7,505 nucleotides of DNA, taken from Pseudomonadota bacterium (GTDB lineage Bacteria > Myxococcota_A > Polyangia > Polyangiales > Polyangiaceae). The DNA is taken from positions 1 through 7,505 of the forward strand of contig JAEWOQ010000058.1 of assembly GCA_023460875.1 (NCBI GenBank). Reading direction: 5' to 3'. The position numbers were made by a program, and so were the translations under genes. Positions 1 to 6,599 of this stretch are shown here, piece after piece; position 1 is the first letter of the stretch, and the number at the start of each line of letters is the position of its first letter. The notes below the pieces were generated by a model. That model did no database searches, was not told where the DNA came from, and saw only the letters and a program-made list of their open reading frames with translations.

Positions 1-2321
1 AGGGTATCGCGGCGAGCACGGACTTGTTCGTCCGCGTCGTCGCGGCGACGCCGGGGGGAGAGGAGTGGGGAGTCGCCCACGCCCGCACGACGGGCGGTCC
101 CCGTCGGGAGCTGGACACGCCGCTGCGCTCCGTGCACGCGCTCGCCCCCAACGTCCTGCAGCTGGTCTTGGAGACCCGCGAAACTCAGTTCGACGGCGGC
201 GCGCTGCGAGGCGCGCGGGGCGCGGCTTGGCAGGGCGGCACCTGGCGGATCACGCGCGCCGACGGCAGCGAGCTCCCTGTGGAGCGCGTCCACCGCCGCA
301 GTCTGCCCGTCGGACAACCGAGCTACCCCGTCGGCTTCGAACAGTGGGGCACGGACAAGGTCGTCGACGTCGACGATCACGTGTTCCTCGTGCTGAGCGA
401 ACCTATCGGTCCCCGCGACCTATTGCGGCTCGAGCACGAGGGCGACGAGGACACCGAGCTCGATGTCCTCGTCCCCTTCAGTGATCGCTACCTGGAGAGC
501 CCGCTCATCAAGGTCAACCAGGTTGGCTACAACCCGCGCGCCAGCAAGCGCTACGCGTACCTCCATGCCGATCTGGGAGATGGCGGTCCGCTCGATCTTC
601 GAGCGCTCGGAGGCGAGGCGCTCATCCTCGCCGATGCCCGCAATCCCCTGCGCCCCAAGCGCACCGCGCTCGAGAAGGCTCCGATTCGCCCGCGCTCCGC
701 CGTCGACGTCGAAGCTGGCGGCCCCGTCCAGGAGATCGATCTTTCCACGCTGCCCCCCGCGGAGGGGGTCCGCTACAGGGTCCACGTGCCCGGCGTGGGG
801 ATCTCATACCCCACGGCCGTGAGCGAGGAGGCCGCCCTCAAGGCCTTCTACGTCGTCGCCCGCGGGATGTACCTGAACCGTTGGTGCGGCGACCTGGACG
901 AGCGCTTCACGGACTGGAGCCGCGGGCCAGACCACTGCAGCGCCTACTTCGTCGAGGGACGCAAGTACACCGACGAGATGTTCCCCGAGTCGACCCCGAA
1001 GACCAACGAGCGCGCGGTCATCGGCGGCCACCACGACGCTGGCGATTTCGACATCCGGCCCTTCCACGTCGTCGTCGCCCAATACCTGATGCGCGCCTTC
1101 GAGGCGAACCGCGACGCCCTGAGCGACGGCCAGCTCCACACCCCCGAGAGCGGGAACGGCATCCCGGACCTCCTCGACGAGGCGCTGTGGAGCGTCAAGG
1201 GGTGGGAAGATCTCCAGAACGAGGACGGGAGCGTCCGCGCTGGCGTGGAGTCGAGCCATCATCCTCGCGGCTACTACTACGCAGACCAGGACGAGCTCTC
1301 CTATTGGACCTTCGATCCCGAGCCCTGGCACACCGCCTACGTCGCGGCGCTCTTCGCCCAGGCTTCTCACCTGGTCGCGCCCTACGACGCAGACCGAGCT
1401 GCGGGGCTGGTCGAGCGGTCCAAGCGGGCCTACGAGTGGGCGAAGACAGCCGGCGCGCCTGCGGAGTTTCTCCTGTACGCCACGAGCGAGCTGGCCCGCG
1501 CCACATCGGAGGCCACGTACCTGGAGGCCTTCGAACACCTGTGGGCGGAGCTCGGCGGCGATCGCCTCGGCGATCGCATGAAGAGCTGGGCGCACATCTA
1601 TCCCGGCTCCTTCCTCGGCAACGCACCCGTGCTCGCGGATTACTTGATGGGCTATGTGGGCGCGTCGGGCGCCGACCAAGGGCTCGTCAACGCGGTGCGC
1701 GACGGGCTCGCCGAGAAGGCCGACGCCACCGCTCACCGCTTCCTCGACTCGGAGCACGCGATGCGCAACGGTCGGCCTGGCGACAGCCGCCCAGACTGGG
1801 GCAACTCCGTCACGACGGCACGTCACGCGGACCCCATCTTTCAGGCCCTCACCAACGCCTCACCGAGCAAGCAGGAAGCGCAAGAGTACTTTGACGCCCT
1901 GAGCGTCGCAGCCGACTACGCCCTCGGCGGCAACCCGGGCGGCATGGCCTATGTCACAGGACTCGGCAGCGTCTCGCCCCAGGAACCCCTGCACACGGAC
2001 TCCCTCGCGTTCATCAAGGACAAGGACATGCCGCCCATGCCCGGCATCCCCGTGTACGGCCCCGTGGACGCCTTCCCCGGCCCCACCTGGTACGCTCCCC
2101 TGAAGGCCGCCTTCCATCCGCCGTTCGACGAGCAGCCGATGGGCCTGCACCACGTGGACGCGCGCACGGCGGTCAACATGAGCGAGTTCACGATCTGGGA
2201 GTCCCAAGCCCCCCTGACCGCCCTCCTCGCCACCCTGGCCCCGAAAATGACACCCCCCGACTCCTGGGCCGCTGGCGGCACAGAACACCGCACAGGTCTG
2301 CCCCGACACCGGGCGGATTGA
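1..2321 (+). CDS. Glycoside hydrolase family 9 (endoglucanase type), 5' partial
   Basis: Probably cleaves internal beta-1,4-glucan bonds, in cellulose or a related glucan, by the inverting GH9 mechanism, most likely outside the cytoplasm. The frame is open to the left edge (first full codon at 3) with no stop, so the true start and any signal peptide lie outside; the TTG at 24 is only the first possible start inside. Numbering from that TTG, residues 1-160 are a beta-rich domain I cannot name. An Ig-like cellulase N-terminal domain begins near 162 (LIKVNQVGYNP, then KRYAYL). The catalytic alpha/alpha barrel runs from about 275 to 745. GGHHDAGDFD carries the paired Asp residues (D338, D341) of the GH9 DAGD motif. 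GGNPGGMAYVTGLGS and PMPGIPVYGP match later conserved blocks. E721 in MSEFTIWESQAPL fits the general acid. The usual PHHR block reads PLHTDS. The stop is TGA at 2319-2321. Family assignment is secure; the exact substrate is not. Confidence 0.93.
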   Translation, partial: GIAASTDLFVRVVAATPGGEEWGVAHARTTGGPRRELDTPLRSVHALAPNVLQLVLETRETQFDGGALRGARGAAWQGGTWRITRADGSELPVERVHRRSLPVGQPSYPVGFEQWGTDKVVDVDDHVFLVLSEPIGPRDLLRLEHEGDEDTELDVLVPFSDRYLESPLIKVNQVGYNPRASKRYAYLHADLGDGGPLDLRALGGEALILADARNPLRPKRTALEKAPIRPRSAVDVEAGGPVQEIDLSTLPPAEGVRYRVHVPGVGISYPTAVSEEAALKAFYVVARGMYLNRWCGDLDERFTDWSRGPDHCSAYFVEGRKYTDEMFPESTPKTNERAVIGGHHDAGDFDIRPFHVVVAQYLMRAFEANRDALSDGQLHTPESGNGIPDLLDEALWSVKGWEDLQNEDGSVRAGVESSHHPRGYYYADQDELSYWTFDPEPWHTAYVAALFAQASHLVAPYDADRAAGLVERSKRAYEWAKTAGAPAEFLLYATSELARATSEATYLEAFEHLWAELGGDRLGDRMKSWAHIYPGSFLGNAPVLADYLMGYVGASGADQGLVNAVRDGLAEKADATAHRFLDSEHAMRNGRPGDSRPDWGNSVTTARHADPIFQALTNASPSKQEAQEYFDALSVAADYALGGNPGGMAYVTGLGSVSPQEPLHTDSLAFIKDKDMPPMPGIPVYGPVDAFPGPTWYAPLKAAFHPPFDEQPMGLHHVDARTAVNMSEFTIWESQAPLTALLATLAPKMTPPDSWAAGGTEHRTGLPRHRAD

Positions 2322-2341
2322 GCGCGACCGCTCGTGGATTC

Positions 2342-2375
2342 GGCGAACGGCTGCCGAAAGCAGCGGTCGTTCGCC
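2342..2375 (+). terminator. Hairpin 3' of the GH9 gene, probable terminator
   Basis: The hairpin starts 20 bases after the GH9 stop. The outer stem is GGCGAAC (2342-2348) with GTTCGCC (2369-2375). The inner stem is GCTGC (2350-2354) with GCAGC (2360-2364), around a CGAAA loop and with a small bulge on the right arm. A run of C rather than T follows, so it is not a textbook intrinsic terminator; it could instead stop RNA decay or act with a factor. It contains AACGGCTGCCGAAAG (2346-2360), which recurs exactly on the minus strand at 4517-4531, also in a hairpin downstream of a gene. Confidence 0.6.
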
Positions 2376-2417
2376 CCCCCTCTCATGCTTTGCTCGCTCA
2401 TCCGAGCGGCATCCCCC

Positions 2418-2447
2418 TTGAAGCCCCCGAGACACCTGGGCTAGCTT
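2418..2447 (+). promoter_or_regulatory. Weak candidate sigma-70-like promoter for the propeller lipoprotein
   Basis: TTGAAG (2418-2423) and TAGCTT (2442-2447) are separated by 18 bases and resemble -35 and -10 boxes, though the -10 match is poor. Transcription would then begin only a few bases before the ATG at 2457, giving an almost leaderless message. That fits the absence of a visible Shine-Dalgarno sequence in front of this gene. In such GC-rich DNA the match could be chance. Confidence 0.2.
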
Positions 2448-2456
2448 ACCCCGATC

Positions 2457-4202
2457 ATGAGAGTCCTCATTTCTGGGAGCCTGCTGATTCTGGTGGCATC
2501 ACTTGCATGCAGCAAGACCTTACGGAACTACGGAGAGCTGGAGGAACCAGGGGGCGACGGTGGGGGGGACGGCGGGGGCGGGGGCCAAGGGGGCAGCACG
2601 AGCCAAGGCGAGTGCTCCCTTGCAACCGACTGTCCGCTCCCCAACGAGGAATGCCTGGAGCCAGTCTGCGATGCCAACACCTGCAGCGTCGCCTCTCGGG
2701 AAGCCGGAACCCCCTGCTCCGCCGGTGTATGCACCGGCGCCGGAACCTGCGCCGAGTGCGTTCCAGGAAGGACGAGATGTGAGGGCGACAACCCGTTCCT
2801 CTGCACAGAAGCCGGTACCTGGGCAGAACAGCCCTCGTGTGGCCTCGGCAGCAAGTGCCACGATGGCCGCTGCCGCGGTCTGGAAGTCGAGTGGTACTTC
2901 CAGGCGGATAGCCATACTCGCGCGGAAATCCGAGGGTTGGGTGTAGACGATGCGGGGCGCGTCTACTTAGCGGGCACCTACTTCCGAAACTTCGAACTCG
3001 GCGACCATGCTCTCGATCAGGAGGAACCCTACGGCACCGAGGCCTTCGTGGCTCAGCTGTCGCCCGACGGGACCCCGACGCACCTCAACCGGCTCCAGGC
3101 GGACACTCCAGAAGGCCTATCCTCGCTTGCGGTCGCCGAGAACGGAAACCACTATATCGGGTTCTCGGACACCAACTCGTCAGCGTCGCAGCTATTGTCC
3201 TTCAATAGCCATGGCCAGCAAAGGTTCACTCAAAGGTTCAGCGTTCCCACGCCAGACGACGGACTTCCTGTGAGCTCCCGTCTAACGTTCGTCCCCACGA
3301 CCAACGGAAACAACGCTTACGTGCTCGTTCAGTTCACCCATGAGGTACGCTGGCTCAAACCTTCGTCACCTGGGTACGGAGAGTTCACCAAGGACGGCGC
3401 GCACTTGCTAGTGGCAGAGCTCAGCGGCGGCACACCTTCCTGGACGACTAGCTACCCTTGGTGGAACACGACGCGACGAACGCTAGCTCTAGGAACGAAC
3501 GGCACCATGTACATCGTCGGAAGGGCCGAGGGCGACAGTAGCGTGTTCGATGGTCTCCCGACGCTCGGAGAGACCACATTCGAATCCGTCGGCTCTTTGG
3601 CGTTGGTCAAGGCCAGCACCAGCGACGGCGCGATCCTCGAAGCGCGCGAGTTTCCATCGACATCCAACGGTGGAACTATTGCTCACGCGGCGGCGACCCT
3701 TCCCTCGGGCCAGCTGATCGTCATGGTGAGTTCGACCGCTGAGGTACAGCTGACGAGCGACGTCATCCTCTCCCCCTCCGTCGTGTACCTCGTCAAGTTC
3801 GATCCGGACCTGAACCCTATCGCGCACGTCGCTTTGGGCGAAGGCGACACCTCGTTCTATCCTCCTCAAGGAGCCGGCTTCGCGGTGAACGAGAGCGGCG
3901 AGATCTTCGTCGCCGGTGGTATCCGAAGCGACTTCGACTTCGGGGCGGGAACCCACGAGTATCAAGGTGACAGCTGGTATTACGGCGACGGATTCGTGGC
4001 GGGCTACGACTCCGAGCTCAACCTGCTCTTCAGCCAGACGTACGGCTCTCCCGCGAGCGATTACGTGGGAGCGATCGCCGTCGATTCCTCACACCTGTAC
4101 TTGGGTCTCTACTTCGGAGACACCATCGACCTGCACGGGACGCCCCTCAGCCCGAGGCTGGATGGCAGCTCATCGGTGATCGTGAAGTACGCGCTGCGTT
4201 AG
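2457..4202 (+). CDS. Putative lipoprotein: 14-Cys stalk plus seven-bladed beta-propeller-like domain
   Basis: A secreted, probably outer-membrane-anchored protein of 581 residues with no identified activity. Residues 1-17 form a hydrophobic signal segment ending SLA before Cys18, which is the likely lipidated residue; Ser rather than Leu at -3 makes the lipobox atypical. A Gly/Asp linker (about 31-49) follows, then a stalk with 14 cysteines between residues 53 and 139, an even number suited to disulfides. From about 158 to 581 I count seven beta-propeller-like units: a 'VDDAGRVYLAG'-type strand pair, then a segment ending in forms such as FVAQLSPDGT, LVKFDPDLNP or VIVKYALR. They resemble SBBP-type repeats, and seven is a normal propeller number. 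ATG at 2457 is chosen because the signal peptide begins there. No catalytic motif is visible. Its GC content looks lower than that of the upstream gene (spot check: 58% at 3121-3180 against 72% at 1381-1440). Surface recognition or a structural role is possible; function is unknown. Confidence 0.9.
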   Translation: MRVLISGSLLILVASLACSKTLRNYGELEEPGGDGGGDGGGGGQGGSTSQGECSLATDCPLPNEECLEPVCDANTCSVASREAGTPCSAGVCTGAGTCAECVPGRTRCEGDNPFLCTEAGTWAEQPSCGLGSKCHDGRCRGLEVEWYFQADSHTRAEIRGLGVDDAGRVYLAGTYFRNFELGDHALDQEEPYGTEAFVAQLSPDGTPTHLNRLQADTPEGLSSLAVAENGNHYIGFSDTNSSASQLLSFNSHGQQRFTQRFSVPTPDDGLPVSSRLTFVPTTNGNNAYVLVQFTHEVRWLKPSSPGYGEFTKDGAHLLVAELSGGTPSWTTSYPWWNTTRRTLALGTNGTMYIVGRAEGDSSVFDGLPTLGETTFESVGSLALVKASTSDGAILEAREFPSTSNGGTIAHAAATLPSGQLIVMVSSTAEVQLTSDVILSPSVVYLVKFDPDLNPIAHVALGEGDTSFYPPQGAGFAVNESGEIFVAGGIRSDFDFGAGTHEYQGDSWYYGDGFVAGYDSELNLLFSQTYGSPASDYVGAIAVDSSHLYLGLYFGDTIDLHGTPLSPRLDGSSSVIVKYALR

Positions 4203-4203
4203 C

Positions 4204-4253
4204 CACGCCGCGGGACGGAGATTCATCGCGAGCCATACTCGCGCGACGGCGTG
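4204..4253 (+). terminator. Nested hairpin directly after the propeller lipoprotein gene
   Basis: The outer stem is CACGCCG (4204-4210) with CGGCGTG (4247-4253). The inner stem is CGCGAG (4227-4232) with CTCGCG (4238-4243), around a CCATA loop. It starts one base after the TAG stop at 4200-4202, so its position suits a transcript end. There is no T-tract, and the left interior segment between the stems is 16 bases long, so termination is inferred from position and pairing only. Confidence 0.45.
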
Positions 4254-4504
4254 ACACATCCCCGGTGAAGGGCCGTCGGGTGGACCTTGCCTCGCGAAGG
4301 GCGTCGACCACCTTTCTTCCACTGCGAGCCCGGGGGGCCACTCTTTCCGCTCCGGTGCTCGCGAAAGCCTCACCGCTGGCTATCAGGGGAGCGACCGAGC
4401 TTGACGGGCGGCGCCCGCGCCTATGGCATCGGGATGGGCACCTGCCCTCCAACTCGATTTCTGCTCGCGGAAGGGTGGTCGCGCCGTTCTCCTCGAGCCG
4501 CAAC
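4254..4504. other. Intergenic stretch between convergent genes, no gene seen
   Basis: Short open frames exist here on both strands (for example 4265-4549 and 4287-4580 on +, 4147-4503 on -). Their translations are Arg/Ala/Ser-rich with no recognisable domain, no clear ribosome binding site and no signal peptide, as expected of chance frames in high-GC DNA. I see no tRNA, no repeat array and no insertion-sequence end. It is best read as spacer between the 3' ends of two converging genes. Confidence 0.6.
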
Positions 4505-4534
4505 GGAAACGGCCGCCTTTCGGCAGCCGTTTCC
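4505..4534 (-). terminator. Strong hairpin sharing a 15-base core with the GH9 3' hairpin
   Basis: GGAAACGGC (4505-4513) pairs with GCCGTTTCC (4526-4534), then one C/A mismatch, then GCC (4515-4517) with GGC (4522-4524), closing a four-base loop: 12 pairs and one mismatch in 30 bases. Read on the minus strand the loop is GAAA, a GNRA tetraloop, and the strand carries AACGGCTGCCGAAAG, identical to 2346-2360. It lies 90 bases beyond the stop of the minus-strand GH12-like gene, in that gene's sense orientation. There is no T-tract. It may be a terminator, an RNA-stabilising 3' element, or one copy of a dispersed repeat. Confidence 0.6.
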
Positions 4535-4570
4535 AGCTCTTATGAATGACGCGCGTGAGTTCGGCGGCGC

Positions 4571-4600
4571 GGGGGCCTAGCGCTGAGCGTAGCGCCCCCC
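4571..4600 (-). terminator. GC-rich hairpin just downstream of the GH12-like gene
   Basis: GCGCT (4580-4584) pairs with AGCGC (4591-4595) around a six-base loop, and a run of G (4571-4575) can extend the stem by pairing with C at 4596-4600 across a four-base bulge. It begins 24 bases beyond the TTA stop complement at 4625-4627. It could form in RNA from either strand. There is no T-tract, so it may act with the stronger hairpin at 4505-4534. Confidence 0.35.
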
Positions 4601-4624
4601 CCTGGAGCCCCACGCTGCCCTTGC

Positions 4625-6478
4625 TCAGTTTACGCTCGCACAGAAAGCGTCTGTCTTGATTCCGACGCTCCCGCTCCAAATTTCGAAGCCCGCGAAGATG
4701 TTCGTGAGATAGAAGTCGTCGCTGACGGCCGCCGGCTCGCGAGTCTTCGCATCGTTGATGAAATCGACCAGGTCGAAACTCCAGGATGTCAGACGGTTTG
4801 GGGCCAGGTAGTTGATGATCGGTCGACCCTCGAACTGTGTGCCGCTGTAGACGTTGAACGTCACCCCGTTGAGGGAGAACGTGCCGTCTGGGCTACCCTC
4901 CGGGTTGATGCCGCCGGTCCGATCGAACCACACCATGAGGAATGTGCGGTTGGCGACCCCCGTCTCTCCTGCAGAGCTCGTGCTGAACCACACGTCGTAG
5001 GCTGCGTTGTACTGTCCATTCGCTGGCGCGGTCCACGCCCAACCGGTTTGCACGCTGGTCAGGTCACCGACTCGCTTCGGGAGGTTGCTTCCGGCCGTGT
5101 CGAATCCATCACCGCCGCTGTTCGACCCGATGAAGATAGAGGGATAGCCAAAGGGAGCGTTATCCGTGGGCATGCTCCCGTTCACTTCCGCGATCCGGAA
5201 CAAGCCGTCCCCGCTATTTCCATACGAAAGCCCGAATGCGGAGCACCCGCTGCACGCGCCGCTGTTGTAGCTGAACGCGTTGTTCTGGACGACGTATACC
5301 TTGCTGCCGGTGTTCACGGGCTTGCGATCGAACGGATTGCTCAAGCTCATCGTTCCAGCGAGCGGCGAGCCTGGCAGTCCAGCGCTCAGGTCACATCCGG
5401 CTCCACCCCCGCCACCGTCTTCGTTCGTTTCCTGGATCTTGTCGACGCAGAAATTGAACTCGGTGGCTGTCCCCGTGGGGTCTGGCCCGGGGACGAGAAT
5501 GAGCGCGGCGGAGAGTGGCTCCCCAGCGTAAGGGTTACCGGGGGTGTCGGTCGGTCCGAGAGGCCAGCACTTCGTGTTGAAGGAGCTGAATGGAACGAAG
5601 ATGTCTGCACCCCCTGCCCCGATTTCGGCGCACCAGCGATCGTTCTCGTCGGTACCACCGTTCGGACCTTGGATTTGGATGCGAAGCTGTGTGGTCAGGT
5701 TGTTGGTGATACTGACCGTGAGCCCGTCCGCGCTCGGGGTGACCGTCGAACCCACGGGATCGTCCTCCGGGGGTTGGTTGATGTTCCAGCCAACCATGGC
5801 CACGTTGTCGTAGCCGGGCTGCACGGCGCCACTCGCGCACAATGGAAACTTGTAAACCTCACCGAACTCCTCCGGGGTGATGGTCGCATCGCCACCAACG
5901 GCCGTCCACGCGTAGCCCTTCCACGTCCCGGACGTGATGTAGCCGCCGTACTCGCCATCGCCGCCATCGCCCCCGTCCCCGCCGTCATTGCCTCCGCCGC
6001 AGTTGGCGCCGGCGGCGCAGCCGCAGGTGCCGGCGCTGCACGCCAGGCCGCCATCACAGGAGACGCCACAGCCACCGCAGTGGTACGGGTTGGAGCCGGT
6101 GTCGACGCAGCTGAAGCCGCAGGCCTCCATCCCGGCGGCGCAGGTCGCGCTGCAGGCGCCCGCAGAACAGTAGGGGGTGTCGCCGCCGCACGCGTTGCCG
6201 CAGGAGCCGCAGTTCGCCGCGTCAGACTGGAGGTCGATGCAGCTGTTCCCGCAAGGCGCGAGACCAGGTTGGCACTGACACTGGTAGGCGCCGCTGGCTT
6301 GCTGCAAGCAGCTCGAGCCCACGGGGCATGCCCCCCCGCAAGCCGTGTTGTTATTACCTTGGTTGCCGCCTCCGTTCGAGTCGGAGGGGGCGCAGGCGCC
6401 GAAGGCGAAGAGGGAGCCCACCACCGCCGTGGCGAGCGTTGCGCAAGCGACCGAAAGTTTTGACTTGATATCGAACAT
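4625..6478 (-). CDS. Putative lipoprotein: Cys-rich repeats, jelly-roll domain and GH12 domain lacking the nucleophile Glu
   Basis: A 617-residue cell-surface protein. A signal segment ends FGA before Cys29, the likely lipid anchor (Phe at -3 is atypical). Residues 47-160 are Cys-rich and include two copies of a module (PCGNSCIDLQSDAANCGSCG, then ACGFSCVDTGSNPYHCGGCG). A (GGD)n linker spans about 161-176. Residues 180-346 look like a jelly-roll domain (SGTWKGYAWTAVGG, VAMVGWNINQP, RIQIQGP, FNTKCW, FNFCVDKI) of a type I associate with myxobacterial secreted carbohydrate proteins. A second Gly linker leads to a GH12 domain (about 390-617): NAAYDVWF with D495, the sheet motif RTFLMVWFDRTGGINPEGS, and AGFEIWSG with acid/base E599. 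The family nucleophile Glu sits where F513 is (codon TTC, complement of 4940-4942), so retaining hydrolysis is not expected. The F513-E599 spacing of 86 matches the 83-84 seen in characterised GH12 enzymes. Ligand binding is the likelier role. The start is fixed by GGAGGT eight bases upstream. Confidence 0.9.
   Translation of the reverse strand: MFDIKSKLSVACATLATAVVGSLFAFGACAPSDSNGGGNQGNNNTACGGACPVGSSCLQQASGAYQCQCQPGLAPCGNSCIDLQSDAANCGSCGNACGGDTPYCSAGACSATCAAGMEACGFSCVDTGSNPYHCGGCGVSCDGGLACSAGTCGCAAGANCGGGNDGGDGGDGGDGEYGGYITSGTWKGYAWTAVGGDATITPEEFGEVYKFPLCASGAVQPGYDNVAMVGWNINQPPEDDPVGSTVTPSADGLTVSITNNLTTQLRIQIQGPNGGTDENDRWCAEIGAGGADIFVPFSSFNTKCWPLGPTDTPGNPYAGEPLSAALILVPGPDPTGTATEFNFCVDKIQETNEDGGGGGAGCDLSAGLPGSPLAGTMSLSNPFDRKPVNTGSKVYVVQNNAFSYNSGACSGCSAFGLSYGNSGDGLFRIAEVNGSMPTDNAPFGYPSIFIGSNSGGDGFDTAGSNLPKRVGDLTSVQTGWAWTAPANGQYNAAYDVWFSTSSAGETGVANRTFLMVWFDRTGGINPEGSPDGTFSLNGVTFNVYSGTQFEGRPIINYLAPNRLTSWSFDLVDFINDAKTREPAAVSDDFYLTNIFAGFEIWSGSVGIKTDAFCASVN
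5957..5986 (-). repeat. Nine-base tandem repeat encoding the (DGG)n linker
   Basis: Three imperfect nine-base units plus a final GAT codon encode D165 to D174, alternating Asp-Gly-Gly. Unit variants differ only at third codon positions (GAC/GAT, GGC/GGG). Such a tract can change length by slippage without shifting the frame, which would vary the spacer between the Cys-rich stalk and the jelly-roll domain. Confidence 0.65.
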
Positions 6479-6486
6479 GTTCGCGG

Positions 6487-6492
6487 ACCTCC
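6487..6492 (-). promoter_or_regulatory. Ribosome binding site of the GH12-like lipoprotein gene
   Basis: GGAGGT on the minus strand, eight bases before the ATG whose complement is 6476-6478. It is the clearest Shine-Dalgarno sequence in the window and decides the start of this gene. Confidence 0.8.
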
Positions 6493-6516
6493 GTGGGGCC
6501 GCGACAGATCCCGCAG

Positions 6517-6599
6517 CGCCCTGGGAGAAGAGAAGGGAGTCACGAGAAGCCCCGAGAGGCGCTTCTCCGTCACAGGTGTAACGGGCTGCCCCAGGGGCG
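6517..6599 (-). promoter_or_regulatory. Structured 5' leader of the GH12-like gene
   Basis: CCCTGGG (6519-6525) pairs with CCCAGGG (6590-6596), and two more pairs form across a single G bulge (6517-6518 with 6598-6599). Enclosed is GAGAAGC (6544-6550) with GCTTCTC (6561-6567). On the minus strand this fold ends about 24 bases before the ribosome binding site. The inner stem is flanked by GTGAC on both sides. I do not recognise a known riboswitch consensus. It could be an mRNA stability or attenuation element, or a chance fold in GC-rich DNA. Confidence 0.3.

Noticed and set aside
804..1826. 340-codon open frame on - opposite the GH9 catalytic domain
   Set aside because: The plus frame carries the GH9 motifs; the antisense translation has no recognisable family.
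881..1894. 337-codon frame on + overlapping the GH9 gene in another phase
   Set aside because: Arg/Pro-rich composition typical of an out-of-frame high-GC reading, with no supporting start or domain.
4265..4580. Two overlapping open frames of about 95 codons in the convergent intergenic region
   Set aside because: No ribosome binding site, no domain, and they run through the strong hairpin at 4505-4534.
5957..5986. Short tandem repeat considered as a CRISPR-like or regulatory array
   Set aside because: Units are nine bases, directly adjacent and in frame, encoding a Gly/Asp linker; there are no spacers.
5048..6463. Long open frame (471 codons) on + opposite the GH12-like lipoprotein gene
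   Set aside because: Its translation is Ala/Arg/Val-rich with no domain or signal peptide, while the minus strand encodes clear Cys-rich, jelly-roll and GH12 motifs with a strong ribosome binding site. It is a by-product of high GC.
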